From NCBI GenBank assembly GCA_947628685.1, contig CANRAT010000014.1, positions 1-25,416 on the forward strand: a DNA stretch of 25,416 nt. The letters run 5' to 3'. The notes under the pieces are model-generated. The model had not been told where the DNA came from. It did no database searches and saw only the letters and a list, made by a program, of their open reading frames with translations. Shown in pieces: positions 15,802 to 21,469 of this stretch. The first letter of the stretch is position 1; each line of letters starts with the position of its first letter. This stretch comes from an uncultured Bacilli bacterium. GTDB lineage: Bacteria > Bacillota_I > Bacilli_A > RF39 > UBA660. The position numbers and the translations under genes are program-made.

Positions 15802-15839
15802 TTGATTTTTATTAAAAATAACTATATAATTATATAGTT
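15802..15839. promoter_or_regulatory. yceD-rpmF promoter with a 20-bp palindrome over the -10
   Basis: TTGATT (15802-15807), a 17-base spacer and TATAAT (15825-15830) drive yceD. The -10 lies in a perfect palindrome (15820-15839, AACTATATAA and its complement). This also gives a TATAAT on the minus strand (15834-15829) suited to tmcAL. Confidence 0.55.
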
Positions 15840-15857
15840 AGAAAAACGGGTGATTAT

Positions 15858-16337
15858 ATGAAGTTCGATATAGTAAGATTAAATAACAATATTGTATCTA
15901 GTATACCTATTGATATTACATATTCATTTAATCCTAATGAATTAGAAGGAACTGATTTAATTAAACTTGATATTAAAGTAGAAGGAGAACTATTTAAAAA
16001 TAGTTTAGGTAATATAGAAATTGACTCTACTGTTAGTGGTGTGATGGTTATTCCTTGTGCGATAAGTTTAAAACCTGTTAATTATCCTTTTTCTTTAAAT
16101 ATAAGTGGAGATGTTACAACTTTATTTGAAATAAATGAAACAAATTTTCAAAATACTATTGATATTTTTCCAATAATATGGGAAAATATATTAATGGAAA
16201 TTCCAACAAGAGTTGTAAGTGATGATGCCAAAGATTTAACCCTTAAAGGTGATGGTTGGTCTTTTACAACAAAGGAAGAAGTAAATAGTCCACTAAGTGA
16301 ACTTATGGATATGATAGATGATAGTGAGGTGAAATAA
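15858..16337 (+). CDS. YceD/DUF177 family protein
   Basis: 159 residues. The beta-rich pattern 'VEGELFKNSLGNIEIDSTVSGVMVIPCAISLKPVNYPF' and the later 'IDIFPIIWENILMEIPTRVV' are the DUF177 signature; the first half normally carries a Cys in 'CxRxLxP', here C-A-I-S-L-K-P. The protein is found beside rpmF in most bacteria and, in E. coli, is linked to 23S rRNA processing. GGGTGAT precedes the start. Its stop is followed immediately by the rpmF ATG, so the pair is one translation unit. Confidence 0.9.
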   Translation: MKFDIVRLNNNIVSSIPIDITYSFNPNELEGTDLIKLDIKVEGELFKNSLGNIEIDSTVSGVMVIPCAISLKPVNYPFSLNISGDVTTLFEINETNFQNTIDIFPIIWENILMEIPTRVVSDDAKDLTLKGDGWSFTTKEEVNSPLSELMDMIDDSEVK

Positions 16338-16520
16338 ATGGCAGTACCATTTAGAAAAGTTAGTAATACTAGAGGTAGAAAAAGAAGAACACATTATAAA
16401 ATAAGTGCGAATGAAGTAACTAAATGTCCAAAGTGTGGAGCAGAAGTTAGACCACACAGAGTATGTTTATCATGCGGAACTTATAAAGGTAAAGAAGTAG
16501 TTAAGAATGAAGAAGAGTAA
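16338..16520 (+). CDS. rpmF: Large ribosomal subunit protein bL32
   Basis: 60 residues, starting M-A-V-P-F-R-K-V-S and 'RGRKRRTHYKI', typical of bL32. Four cysteines in C-P-K-C and C-L-S-C form a zinc ribbon, so this is the zinc-binding (C+) form. The tail is short and acidic (N-E-E-E). GAGGTG at 16326-16331, inside the end of yceD, is its ribosome site. The stop codon lies in the loop of the terminator. Confidence 0.97.
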   Translation: MAVPFRKVSNTRGRKRRTHYKISANEVTKCPKCGAEVRPHRVCLSCGTYKGKEVVKNEEE

Positions 16521-16533
16521 TCTTCTTTTTTTT
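16510..16533 (+). terminator. Rho-independent terminator of yceD-rpmF
   Basis: AAGAAGA (16510-16516) pairs with TCTTCTT (16521-16527) over GTAA, followed by Ts to 16533. The stop TAA is the loop. Confidence 0.8.
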
Positions 16534-16560
16534 CTATTAGTAAAGTGCCTTGTAAAAAAT
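16534..16560 (+). mobile_element. Possible solo left-end fragment of the tnpB element
   Basis: C-T-A-T-T-A-G then TAAAGTGCCTTGTAAAAAAT resembles the left ends at 12895 and 22719 (three or four differences over 27 bases). Homology stops after the A-run. Like both full copies it starts directly after a terminator T-run. The short length limits confidence. Confidence 0.4.
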
Positions 16561-16604
16561 CTTTTTTTATTTTTACCATTTTTTTATTTTTTTAAATTTT
16601 TCTA

Positions 16605-16635
16605 TTGACACGTAGGGGGGGGGGCGTGATAGAAT
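16605..16635 (+). promoter_or_regulatory. Target-gene promoter with a G10 tract in its spacer (candidate phase-variable promoter)
   Basis: TTGACA (16605-16610) and TAGAAT (16630-16635), with TG one base before the -10, are separated by 19 bases. Ten consecutive Gs (16615-16624) lie in that spacer, in DNA that is otherwise almost free of G-runs. Loss or gain of Gs would change the spacing and so the promoter strength; a loss of two gives the ideal 17. The pilin-like gene starts 36 bases downstream with a GAAGGGA ribosome site. Confidence 0.75.
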
Positions 16636-16670
16636 AGAAATGTAAGTAAACTAAAGAAGGGAAGATATGT

Positions 16671-17825
16671 ATGAAAAAAGGTTTTACATTAATAGAACTT
16701 TTAGCAGTAATAGTAATACTAGCAATCGTTGCATTGATATCTGTACCAATAGTATTAAATTTAATAAATGATGCTAAAAATGAATCAGATAAAAGAAGTA
16801 AAGAATTATATTTGCATGCAGTAGAACTTGCAATAGCAAAGAAAAATTTAATAAATCAATTTAATCCAACAAGTTGTACAGTTGAAAGTAATGGTAACTT
16901 AACTTGTGATGGTGCTGAAGAAAATCTAATTGTAGAAGTAAGTGGGAAGAAACCATGTAAAGGCACAATAACAATAGAAAACTGGAATATAGTTTCGGAA
17001 GATATAGGATATTGTGATGGAAGTAATCCAGATGATGAAATGCAGGGAGATGAACCACAAGTACCTCCTGCAGACTCTTTTGAAAACGATGATTGGGCAA
17101 CAATAATAGCGAATGTAAAAGCAGGAACAACAGATAAATATGAAGTAGGAGACACAAAAGAAGTAACACTTACAGGAGATAGTATTAACGGTACATACAC
17201 AGTAAGAATAGCAAATAAAACAGATAATGAAGATGGTTGTGGAACAGATGGATTCTCTGAAACGGCATGTGGCTTTGTAATAGAGTTTGTAGATATAATA
17301 ACTACACATAACATGAATTCAACTGCAACAAATGTAGGAGGATGGGAAAGTAGTGCAATGAGAGAGTATCTTAATGTTATAGATGAAAAAGATGGAAGTG
17401 GAACAATATATAATGCATTACCAGATGAAATAAAAGATGGTATAAAAGACACAAAAGTAATATCAGGACATGGTTCAGGAGATACTTCAGGAACAGCAAC
17501 TAATAATAACTTTGAAACAACAGATAAACTATACTTACTCTCACCACATGAAGTGTGGGAGAATGGAAGTTCAAATCAAATAACTTATGACACAGCATGG
17601 GAAAACACAAGGCAACTAGATTATTATAAAGGACAAAATGTAACAACAAGCAGTTATGGGGGCGCTATTAAAAAAAATACAAGTAATAGTGCAAGTTATT
17701 GGTGGCTCCGCTCGGCCCGTTCTACGAATACTAATTATTTCTACTCTGTGACGAATGATGGCGAGTGGAACTTCAATTTTGCTACTAGTACCGTCGGGGT
17801 GGCTCCGGCTTTCCGAATAGGCTAA
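16671..17825 (+). CDS. DGR target: type IV prepilin-like protein with C-terminal DUF6273/C-type-lectin-like variable domain
   Basis: 384 residues. The N-terminus M-K-K-G-F-T-L-I-E-L-L is a type IV prepilin leader: a prepilin peptidase would cut after G4, and E9 is the usual fifth residue of the mature pilin. The hydrophobic helix spans about 5-33. A small domain with two Cys pairs (about 63-75, 100-118) follows, then a linker (about 120-136) with acidic and proline residues. The rest is a DUF6273-type domain ending in W-W-L-R-S-A and G-V-A-P-A-F-R-I-G, the C-type-lectin-like fold used by DGR targets. Residues 346-381 are encoded by the variable repeat; positions 350, 352, 356, 359, 361, 363, 368, 370, 372, 373, 375 and 380 differ from the template. 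It probably sits on the cell surface or a pilus and binds varied ligands. Prepilin peptidase and assembly genes are not in the window. Confidence 0.9.
   Translation: MKKGFTLIELLAVIVILAIVALISVPIVLNLINDAKNESDKRSKELYLHAVELAIAKKNLINQFNPTSCTVESNGNLTCDGAEENLIVEVSGKKPCKGTITIENWNIVSEDIGYCDGSNPDDEMQGDEPQVPPADSFENDDWATIIANVKAGTTDKYEVGDTKEVTLTGDSINGTYTVRIANKTDNEDGCGTDGFSETACGFVIEFVDIITTHNMNSTATNVGGWESSAMREYLNVIDEKDGSGTIYNALPDEIKDGIKDTKVISGHGSGDTSGTATNNNFETTDKLYLLSPHEVWENGSSNQITYDTAWENTRQLDYYKGQNVTTSSYGGAIKKNTSNSASYWWLRSARSTNTNYFYSVTNDGEWNFNFATSTVGVAPAFRIG
17705..17813 (+). repeat. DGR variable repeat (VR)
   Basis: 109 bases at the 3' end of the pilin-like gene align without gaps to 18560-18668 (offset 855). 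Seventeen of the 37 template adenines are replaced here; only three of the other 72 bases differ. The repeat begins GCTCCGCTCGGCC and ends GGGGTGGCTCCGG plus a few bases, GC-rich anchors unlike the AT-rich surroundings. The last matching stretch would be the initiation-of-homology segment. Confidence 0.95.
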
Positions 17826-17826
17826 G

Positions 17827-17936
17827 CCGAATCAAAAACATTCGGTTAAGTTGCTCCGAACGGAAGTGAGGACGACTAGAATGTTTTTGAAAATAAGAAA
17901 TATATTTGTTGCCATTTATGTAAATGGCAACAAATA
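17827..17936 (+). repeat. Cluster of inverted repeats just downstream of the VR
   Basis: There are three nested or adjacent stems. CCGAAT (17827-17832) pairs with ATTCGG (17840-17845). TCAAAAACATTC (17832-17843) pairs with GAATGTTTTTGA (17879-17890), competing with the first. A 16-bp near-perfect palindrome (17903-17918 with 17921-17936, core TTGTTGCCATTTA) ends just before the avd ribosome site. Known DGRs have a short hairpin after the VR that aids target recognition. The second stem could also act as a weak terminator. Confidence 0.65.
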
Positions 17937-17953
17937 AAAATTTGGAGGTAAAA

Positions 17954-18502
17954 ATGAGTATACCAAAGTTTAAAAGGAAACCTAGTGGACTTGATTATGT
18001 AGATAATGCTTTTGAACTTCAAAAGGATATAATGAATTTAGCCTCAAAACTATCTGCAAGATGGGCAAGAATATATCAACAACCAATTGATAGATTTGCT
18101 TGCTTGCAAGCAGATTTAGTAAATATGGCAAATAGTATAAATCCAAAAGAATATGAGGATTTTGTAACCCGTAGATGGTTACTTATAATGTCTAGGGCTA
18201 CATTAACCGCACTTGAAAAAAGACTTATGGATATGGTAAGGGTACTTTATATGAATCCTTCAAAATGTTTTTCAAGAAAGAATAATAAAAATTATACAAG
18301 AGAAGAAGCAACTCGTATGTTAGATAATACTTTAGAAGAATTAGGAATAAAGTATGGAAGACAATACGATTTAATTAAAGGAGTACTTGCATCTGATAAA
18401 AAGAAATTTGATAAAATAAAAAAGGAAGATATATCAGATAGAGAAGTACTAGAAATTTTGGTTTCAAAAGGCATACAAACAATGTTTTGTAATAACCTTT
18501 GA
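17954..18502 (+). CDS. avd: Avd-like DGR accessory protein (four-helix bundle)
   Basis: 182 residues, almost all helical and rich in K/R. The segment from M-S-I-P-K-F-K-R-K-P-S-G through 'ALEKRLMDMVRVLYMN' resembles Avd-like proteins beside gut Bacillota DGR reverse transcriptases ('xIPxFxRKPTxxxxxExAxxL'). Avd forms a positively charged pentameric barrel that binds the reverse transcriptase and is needed for mutagenic retrohoming. Typical Avd is about 130 residues; the extra 50 form a C-terminal helical, lysine-rich extension. ATG 17954 has TTGGAGGT in front; an earlier in-frame ATG (17924) lies inside the hairpin and is rejected. It sits between VR and TR as in the Bordetella phage layout. 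Alternative: another four-helix protein. Confidence 0.75.
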   Translation: MSIPKFKRKPSGLDYVDNAFELQKDIMNLASKLSARWARIYQQPIDRFACLQADLVNMANSINPKEYEDFVTRRWLLIMSRATLTALEKRLMDMVRVLYMNPSKCFSRKNNKNYTREEATRMLDNTLEELGIKYGRQYDLIKGVLASDKKKFDKIKKEDISDREVLEILVSKGIQTMFCNNL

Positions 18503-18559
18503 AATAAGGAAAATTGATGTAAAATTGCCTTAGGGCTTTGAGTCATTAGAGAGTTTTCT

Positions 18560-18668
18560 GCTCCGCTCGGCCAATTCTAATAATACTAATAATTTCTACA
18601 ATGTGAATAATAATGGCGATTGGAACAACAATAATGCTAATAATACCAACGGGGTGGCTCCGGATTTC
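18560..18668 (+). repeat. DGR template repeat (TR)
   Basis: 109 bases, rich in AAT/AAC codon-phase triplets: read in the VR frame it encodes Asn at 15 codon positions. Adenines at the first two positions of AAY codons are the classic design for varied residues without stop codons. It starts GCTCCGCTCGGCC and ends GGGGTGGCTCCGGATTTC. Flanking bases diverge at once from those of the VR. Confidence 0.95.
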
Positions 18669-18892
18669 TGTAATAAGCAGAACAGGTTAAATAAAGATGT
18701 TTTTAAACACTTTAAACTGCTTTTAAAAGAAAGGATTAATTTTCCTTAAGATATATATTATCTTAAAATTGATTAATGATGTTCTTGTTCGGACGCTTCT
18801 TGCATGGTTTAGGGTTTGAATATTTACCTAAATTTCATGGACAAGACTATGTGACTAATTAAATATTTAATATTGTTATACATTAATCTTTA

Positions 18893-18922
18893 GGCTGTAA
18901 ATTTTTTACAGCCTTTTTTTTT
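18893..18922 (+). terminator. Strong rho-independent terminator at the end of the template RNA, touching the reverse transcriptase ribosome site
   Basis: GGCTGTAAA (18893-18901) pairs perfectly with TTTACAGCC (18905-18913) over TTT, followed by nine Ts (18914-18922). GGAGGT starts at the next base, so the reverse transcriptase message must arise from readthrough. Confidence 0.88.
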
Positions 18923-18931
18923 GGAGGTAGG

Positions 18932-19993
18932 ATGAATAGTTTAGAAAGAAAAAAGAATAGGTACGAAAGAAGAAAAAATAAAAGATTAGAAAAAATAAAA
19001 AAGACTAGTGATGCATTTGCTAATTTAGATTATGCTTTTTGTTTCCACAAGGCTATGTATTATGGAGATAAGTGTTGTAAGGGTGTAGGATATAAAAAGT
19101 CTACCCAAAATTTTAAATTACATGAGTTTACTATTATATCAAGTGTATGTAGAGATATTAAAACTAAAAACTATAAAGTAGGGGATACATATAATTTTAT
19201 AATAAATGAAAGAGGTAAAACTAGAAATATAGAGGCTCCACATATCAAGGATAGATTAGTACATAAAATACTTGCTAATGAAATATTAGAGCCAATATAT
19301 AATTCACATTTAATATACAATAATGGCGCTAGTATTAAAGGTAAAGGATTTAAATTTAGTATAGATAGACTTAAAAATATGATATATTCTTGGTATTTAA
19401 AATACGGTTTAAATGGTTATGTAGTTTTAATAGATTTTTCTAAGTTTTTTGAAAACTGTTCACATGATGTAATACACAATATTCATAGAAAATATATAAA
19501 AAATGATGAAGTAATTAAAGTTATTGAAGATTATTTATTTATAAGTAAAGGAATCGCTTTAGGAGTTGAAATCGCACAAAGAGAGGCTATAATAGTTCCT
19601 AATACTTTAGATCACTTTATTCAAAATAAAACTAAAATAATTCGTTATATGGATGACACTATAATATTAGTTAAAGACTATGAAGATGGTAAAAAAATAT
19701 TAGATGAATATAAAAAAATTGCTCAATTATTAAGTATAAAAATAAATACTAAAAAAAGTTATATCTCTAGAATTGATAAAACTTTTAAATATTGTAAATG
19801 GAGATATAAATTATTGAATAGTGGTAAGGTTATATGTATACCATGCATTCAAACAATTAAAAGACAAAGAATAAAATTAAAAAAAATGAAAAATCTTAAA
19901 TTACCAAAAGAAGAAATAGAGGCTACAAAGAATGCATATAAAGCATATTTATCAATAGGTAATACAAATAGATATATAAAAAGGCTAAAATAA
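18932..19993 (+). CDS. DGR-type reverse transcriptase
   Basis: Copies the template RNA into adenine-mutated cDNA that replaces the VR. 353 residues, a normal size for a DGR enzyme with palm, fingers and a short thumb but no maturase domain. Order: basic N-terminus, K-G-V-G-Y-K-K-S-T-Q near residue 50, 'NERGKTRNIEAPHIKDRLVHKIL', 'YNNGASIKGKGFKFSIDRLK', motif A with D168 (L-I-D-F-S-K-F-F), then G-V-E-I-A-Q (211-216). The active site Y-M-D-D is at 239-242, followed by 'INTKKSYISRI' and a basic tail. The layout matches the gut Bacillota DGR clade. In DGR enzymes the motif before the active site is usually GxxxSQ; here Ser is Ala (215) while Gln216 is kept. The ribosome site GGAGGT is directly after the template RNA terminator. 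Confidence 0.93.
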   Translation: MNSLERKKNRYERRKNKRLEKIKKTSDAFANLDYAFCFHKAMYYGDKCCKGVGYKKSTQNFKLHEFTIISSVCRDIKTKNYKVGDTYNFIINERGKTRNIEAPHIKDRLVHKILANEILEPIYNSHLIYNNGASIKGKGFKFSIDRLKNMIYSWYLKYGLNGYVVLIDFSKFFENCSHDVIHNIHRKYIKNDEVIKVIEDYLFISKGIALGVEIAQREAIIVPNTLDHFIQNKTKIIRYMDDTIILVKDYEDGKKILDEYKKIAQLLSIKINTKKSYISRIDKTFKYCKWRYKLLNSGKVICIPCIQTIKRQRIKLKKMKNLKLPKEEIEATKNAYKAYLSIGNTNRYIKRLK

Positions 19994-19995
19994 AA

Positions 19996-20009
19996 AGAGT
20001 TTAAACTCT
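19996..20009. terminator. Weak palindromic stem after the reverse transcriptase gene
   Basis: AGAGTTTAAACTCT is a palindrome right after the stop codon, similar to the bidirectional terminator at 8044-8065, but only one T follows on the plus strand. On the minus strand an AAAAA run provides Ts. Termination here is uncertain. Nothing else is recognisable in 20010-20101. Confidence 0.35.
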
Positions 20010-20101
20010 ATTAATTAAATAGTTCACAGAGTATCTTTATAATATTATATGCAAACATTTATAAATTAATCATAGTTTAAAAAGATTATAAGGAATTTAT
20101 T

Positions 20102-20130
20102 TTGACATTATATACTATTTTTAGTATAAT
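20102..20130 (+). promoter_or_regulatory. Promoter of the lipoprotein gene
   Basis: TTGACA (20102-20107), exactly 17 bases, TATAAT (20125-20130), then GGTGAT before the ATG at 20146. It is the best consensus promoter in the window. Confidence 0.85.
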
Positions 20131-20145
20131 TTAATTGGTGATTAA

Positions 20146-20598
20146 ATGAAGAAGTTAAAAATATTAAGTTTACTTTTAATAACGCTTTTATTAACTGCAT
20201 GTGGAAATAAAAAGGCTATTGATAGTGATAAGTTCAAAAGTATCATGAGAGATAATAATTATTATGTAGTAAATTCTAAAGAACAATTTAGTGAATATGA
20301 CTATATTGTTGAATCTTATATAGCAGAAAGTGATAACTATCAAATAGAGTTTTATATATTGCAAGATGATATGAATGCTAAGGCCTTTTACGATTATAAT
20401 AAAGAAATATTTGATGCTGAAAGAACATCTATTTCAATGTATACTAGTGTTGATTTTACTAATACTAATAAATATACTTTAACCTTAGAAGATTCTTATA
20501 AAGTATTATCAAGAATAAATAATACTGTTATATATGTAGATGTAGAAAAGGAATATAAAAACGATATAAATTCTATTTTAAAGAAATTAGGGTATTAA
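20146..20598 (+). CDS. Small lipoprotein of unknown function
   Basis: 150 residues. The signal peptide has K-K-L-K followed by a leucine-rich core and a lipobox L-L-T-A-C at 15-19; C19 would be lipidated and the protein anchored to the outer face of the membrane. The mature part (about 130 residues) is acidic and tyrosine-rich, with alternating helices and strands and the motif 'ESYIAESDNYQIEFYIL'. I do not recognise the family. It has its own strong promoter and lies between the DGR and the T-box operon without an obvious link to either. Confidence 0.8.
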   Translation: MKKLKILSLLLITLLLTACGNKKAIDSDKFKSIMRDNNYYVVNSKEQFSEYDYIVESYIAESDNYQIEFYILQDDMNAKAFYDYNKEIFDAERTSISMYTSVDFTNTNKYTLTLEDSYKVLSRINNTVIYVDVEKEYKNDINSILKKLGY

Positions 20599-20629
20599 AA
20601 TTATAAAAAATGTGCTATAATTTAGTTAA

Positions 20630-20810
20630 CTTGAGAAGAAATAGTAGTTATTTTAACAGTAATTAGAAATTTAGTGGTTGATGAAAACTAAACAAGTTAA
20701 AATAATGAAATACCTTCAAGTACGGTAATGCGTTATAATTTAAAGATAATCAAGTATTATGAAGTAGGGTGGTACCGCGGTCTTCGCCCCTATATATAAT
20801 ACTTTTTTTA
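20630..20810 (+). promoter_or_regulatory. T-box riboswitch, probably tyrosine-specific
   Basis: The hallmark AGGGTGGTACCGCG lies at 20766-20779. GGTTGATGAAAAC (about 20675) resembles the stem I distal region, and GAAATACC places UAC (Tyr) as the specifier codon at 20711-20713. The terminator is AAGTATTAT (20752-20760) with ATAATACTT (20796-20804), strengthened by TAGGG (20765-20769) with CCCTA (20788-20792), followed by a T-run. Uncharged tRNA-Tyr would favour the antiterminator and allow deoC-tyrS expression. A TATAAT at 20616-20621 is the likely -10. Confidence 0.93.
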
Positions 20811-20822
20811 ATAGGAGGAATT

Positions 20823-21467
20823 ATGGAATTAAATAAATATATCGATCATACTAATTTAAAAAATACTGCTACACTAAAAGATATAGAAAATCTTTGTAAT
20901 GATGCAATAAAGTATAAATTTGCAAGTTGTTGTGTATACCCATATTATGTACCTTTAGTATCTAAACTTTTAAAGGGAAGCAATGTAGAAGTTTGTACTG
21001 TAATAGGTTTTCCAAGTGGTGAATCTACTAAAGAAGTTAAAGTATATGAAGCAATAGATGCTATTTCTAATGGAGCAGATGAAATAGATATGGTTATAAA
21101 TATATCTGCTTTAAAAAATAAAGATTACGATTATGTAAAAGAAGAAATAGAAGAAGTTAGAGATGCTATAGATGGTAAAGTTTTAAAAGTTATAATAGAA
21201 ACTTGTTTGTTAACTAGTGAAGAAATAATTAAAATGACTGAGATTTGTAATGAAACATTTGTTAATTTTATTAAAACATCAACAGGATTTAGTGAATATG
21301 GGGCTAGAGTAGAGGATGTTAAACTTATTAATGAACATAAAAGTGATGTTTTAGAAATTAAGGCTAGTGGTGGAATTAAAGATTTAAAGACTATGGAAGA
21401 CATGATTAATGCTGGGGCAACTAGAATAGGAACTAGTAGTGGCGTTAATATAATGAAGGAGGAATAA
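20823..21467 (+). CDS. deoC: Deoxyribose-phosphate aldolase
   Basis: Splits 2-deoxyribose 5-phosphate into glyceraldehyde 3-phosphate and acetaldehyde; cytosolic, nucleoside breakdown. 214 residues, TIM barrel. It begins 'YIDHTNLKNTATLKDIENLC' (usual form IDHTxLxxxAT). The Schiff-base lysine is K151 in F-I-K-T-S-T-G-F; the second active-site lysine is K180 in I-K-A-S-G-G-I-K, and D89 lies in E-I-D-M-V-I-N. ATG 20823 has AGGAGG in front; the longer frame that starts inside the T-box is rejected. It is the first gene after a tyrosine T-box and is followed two bases later by tyrS, an odd pairing for a nucleoside enzyme. Confidence 0.94.
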   Translation: MELNKYIDHTNLKNTATLKDIENLCNDAIKYKFASCCVYPYYVPLVSKLLKGSNVEVCTVIGFPSGESTKEVKVYEAIDAISNGADEIDMVINISALKNKDYDYVKEEIEEVRDAIDGKVLKVIIETCLLTSEEIIKMTEICNETFVNFIKTSTGFSEYGARVEDVKLINEHKSDVLEIKASGGIKDLKTMEDMINAGATRIGTSSGVNIMKEE

Positions 21468-21469
21468 AC

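Larger units (their letters stand above)
18503..18922 (+). ncRNA. DGR template RNA region
   Basis: A 429-base gap between avd and the reverse transcriptase without a credible ORF. It contains the TR (18560-18668), then a small stem TTCTG (18666-18670) with CAGAA (18678-18682). A long hairpin spans 18735-18777: TTAAGATA (18746-18753) with TATCTTAA (18759-18766), extended by ATTAAT with ATTAAT beyond a bulge. It ends in a strong terminator at 18893-18922. The RNA probably spans from avd to that terminator and is copied by the reverse transcriptase with A-specific errors. The 5' end is not defined. Confidence 0.75.

Noticed and set aside
16615..16624. G10 tract as a sequencing or assembly artefact
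   Set aside because: The exact length may be wrong, but the tract lies precisely between good -35 and -10 boxes of a surface gene, so its presence is taken as real.
16856..17452. 198-codon open frame on the minus strand inside the pilin-like gene
   Set aside because: It is antisense to a clear prepilin/DUF6273 coding region, has no ribosome site, and its composition mirrors codon use of the plus-strand gene.
18560..18668. VR/TR pair as an ordinary gene duplication or IS-linked repeat
   Set aside because: Divergence is concentrated at adenines of one copy (17/37 against 3/72), which random decay does not give.
20146..20598. Lipoprotein as part of the DGR module
   Set aside because: It has its own consensus promoter, no VR-like sequence and a separate gap; proximity alone is not evidence.
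20769..20822. Longer N-terminus of deoC starting at a GTG inside the T-box
   Set aside because: It would translate the conserved T-box sequence and terminator; AGGAGG and ATG at 20823 give the family-typical start.
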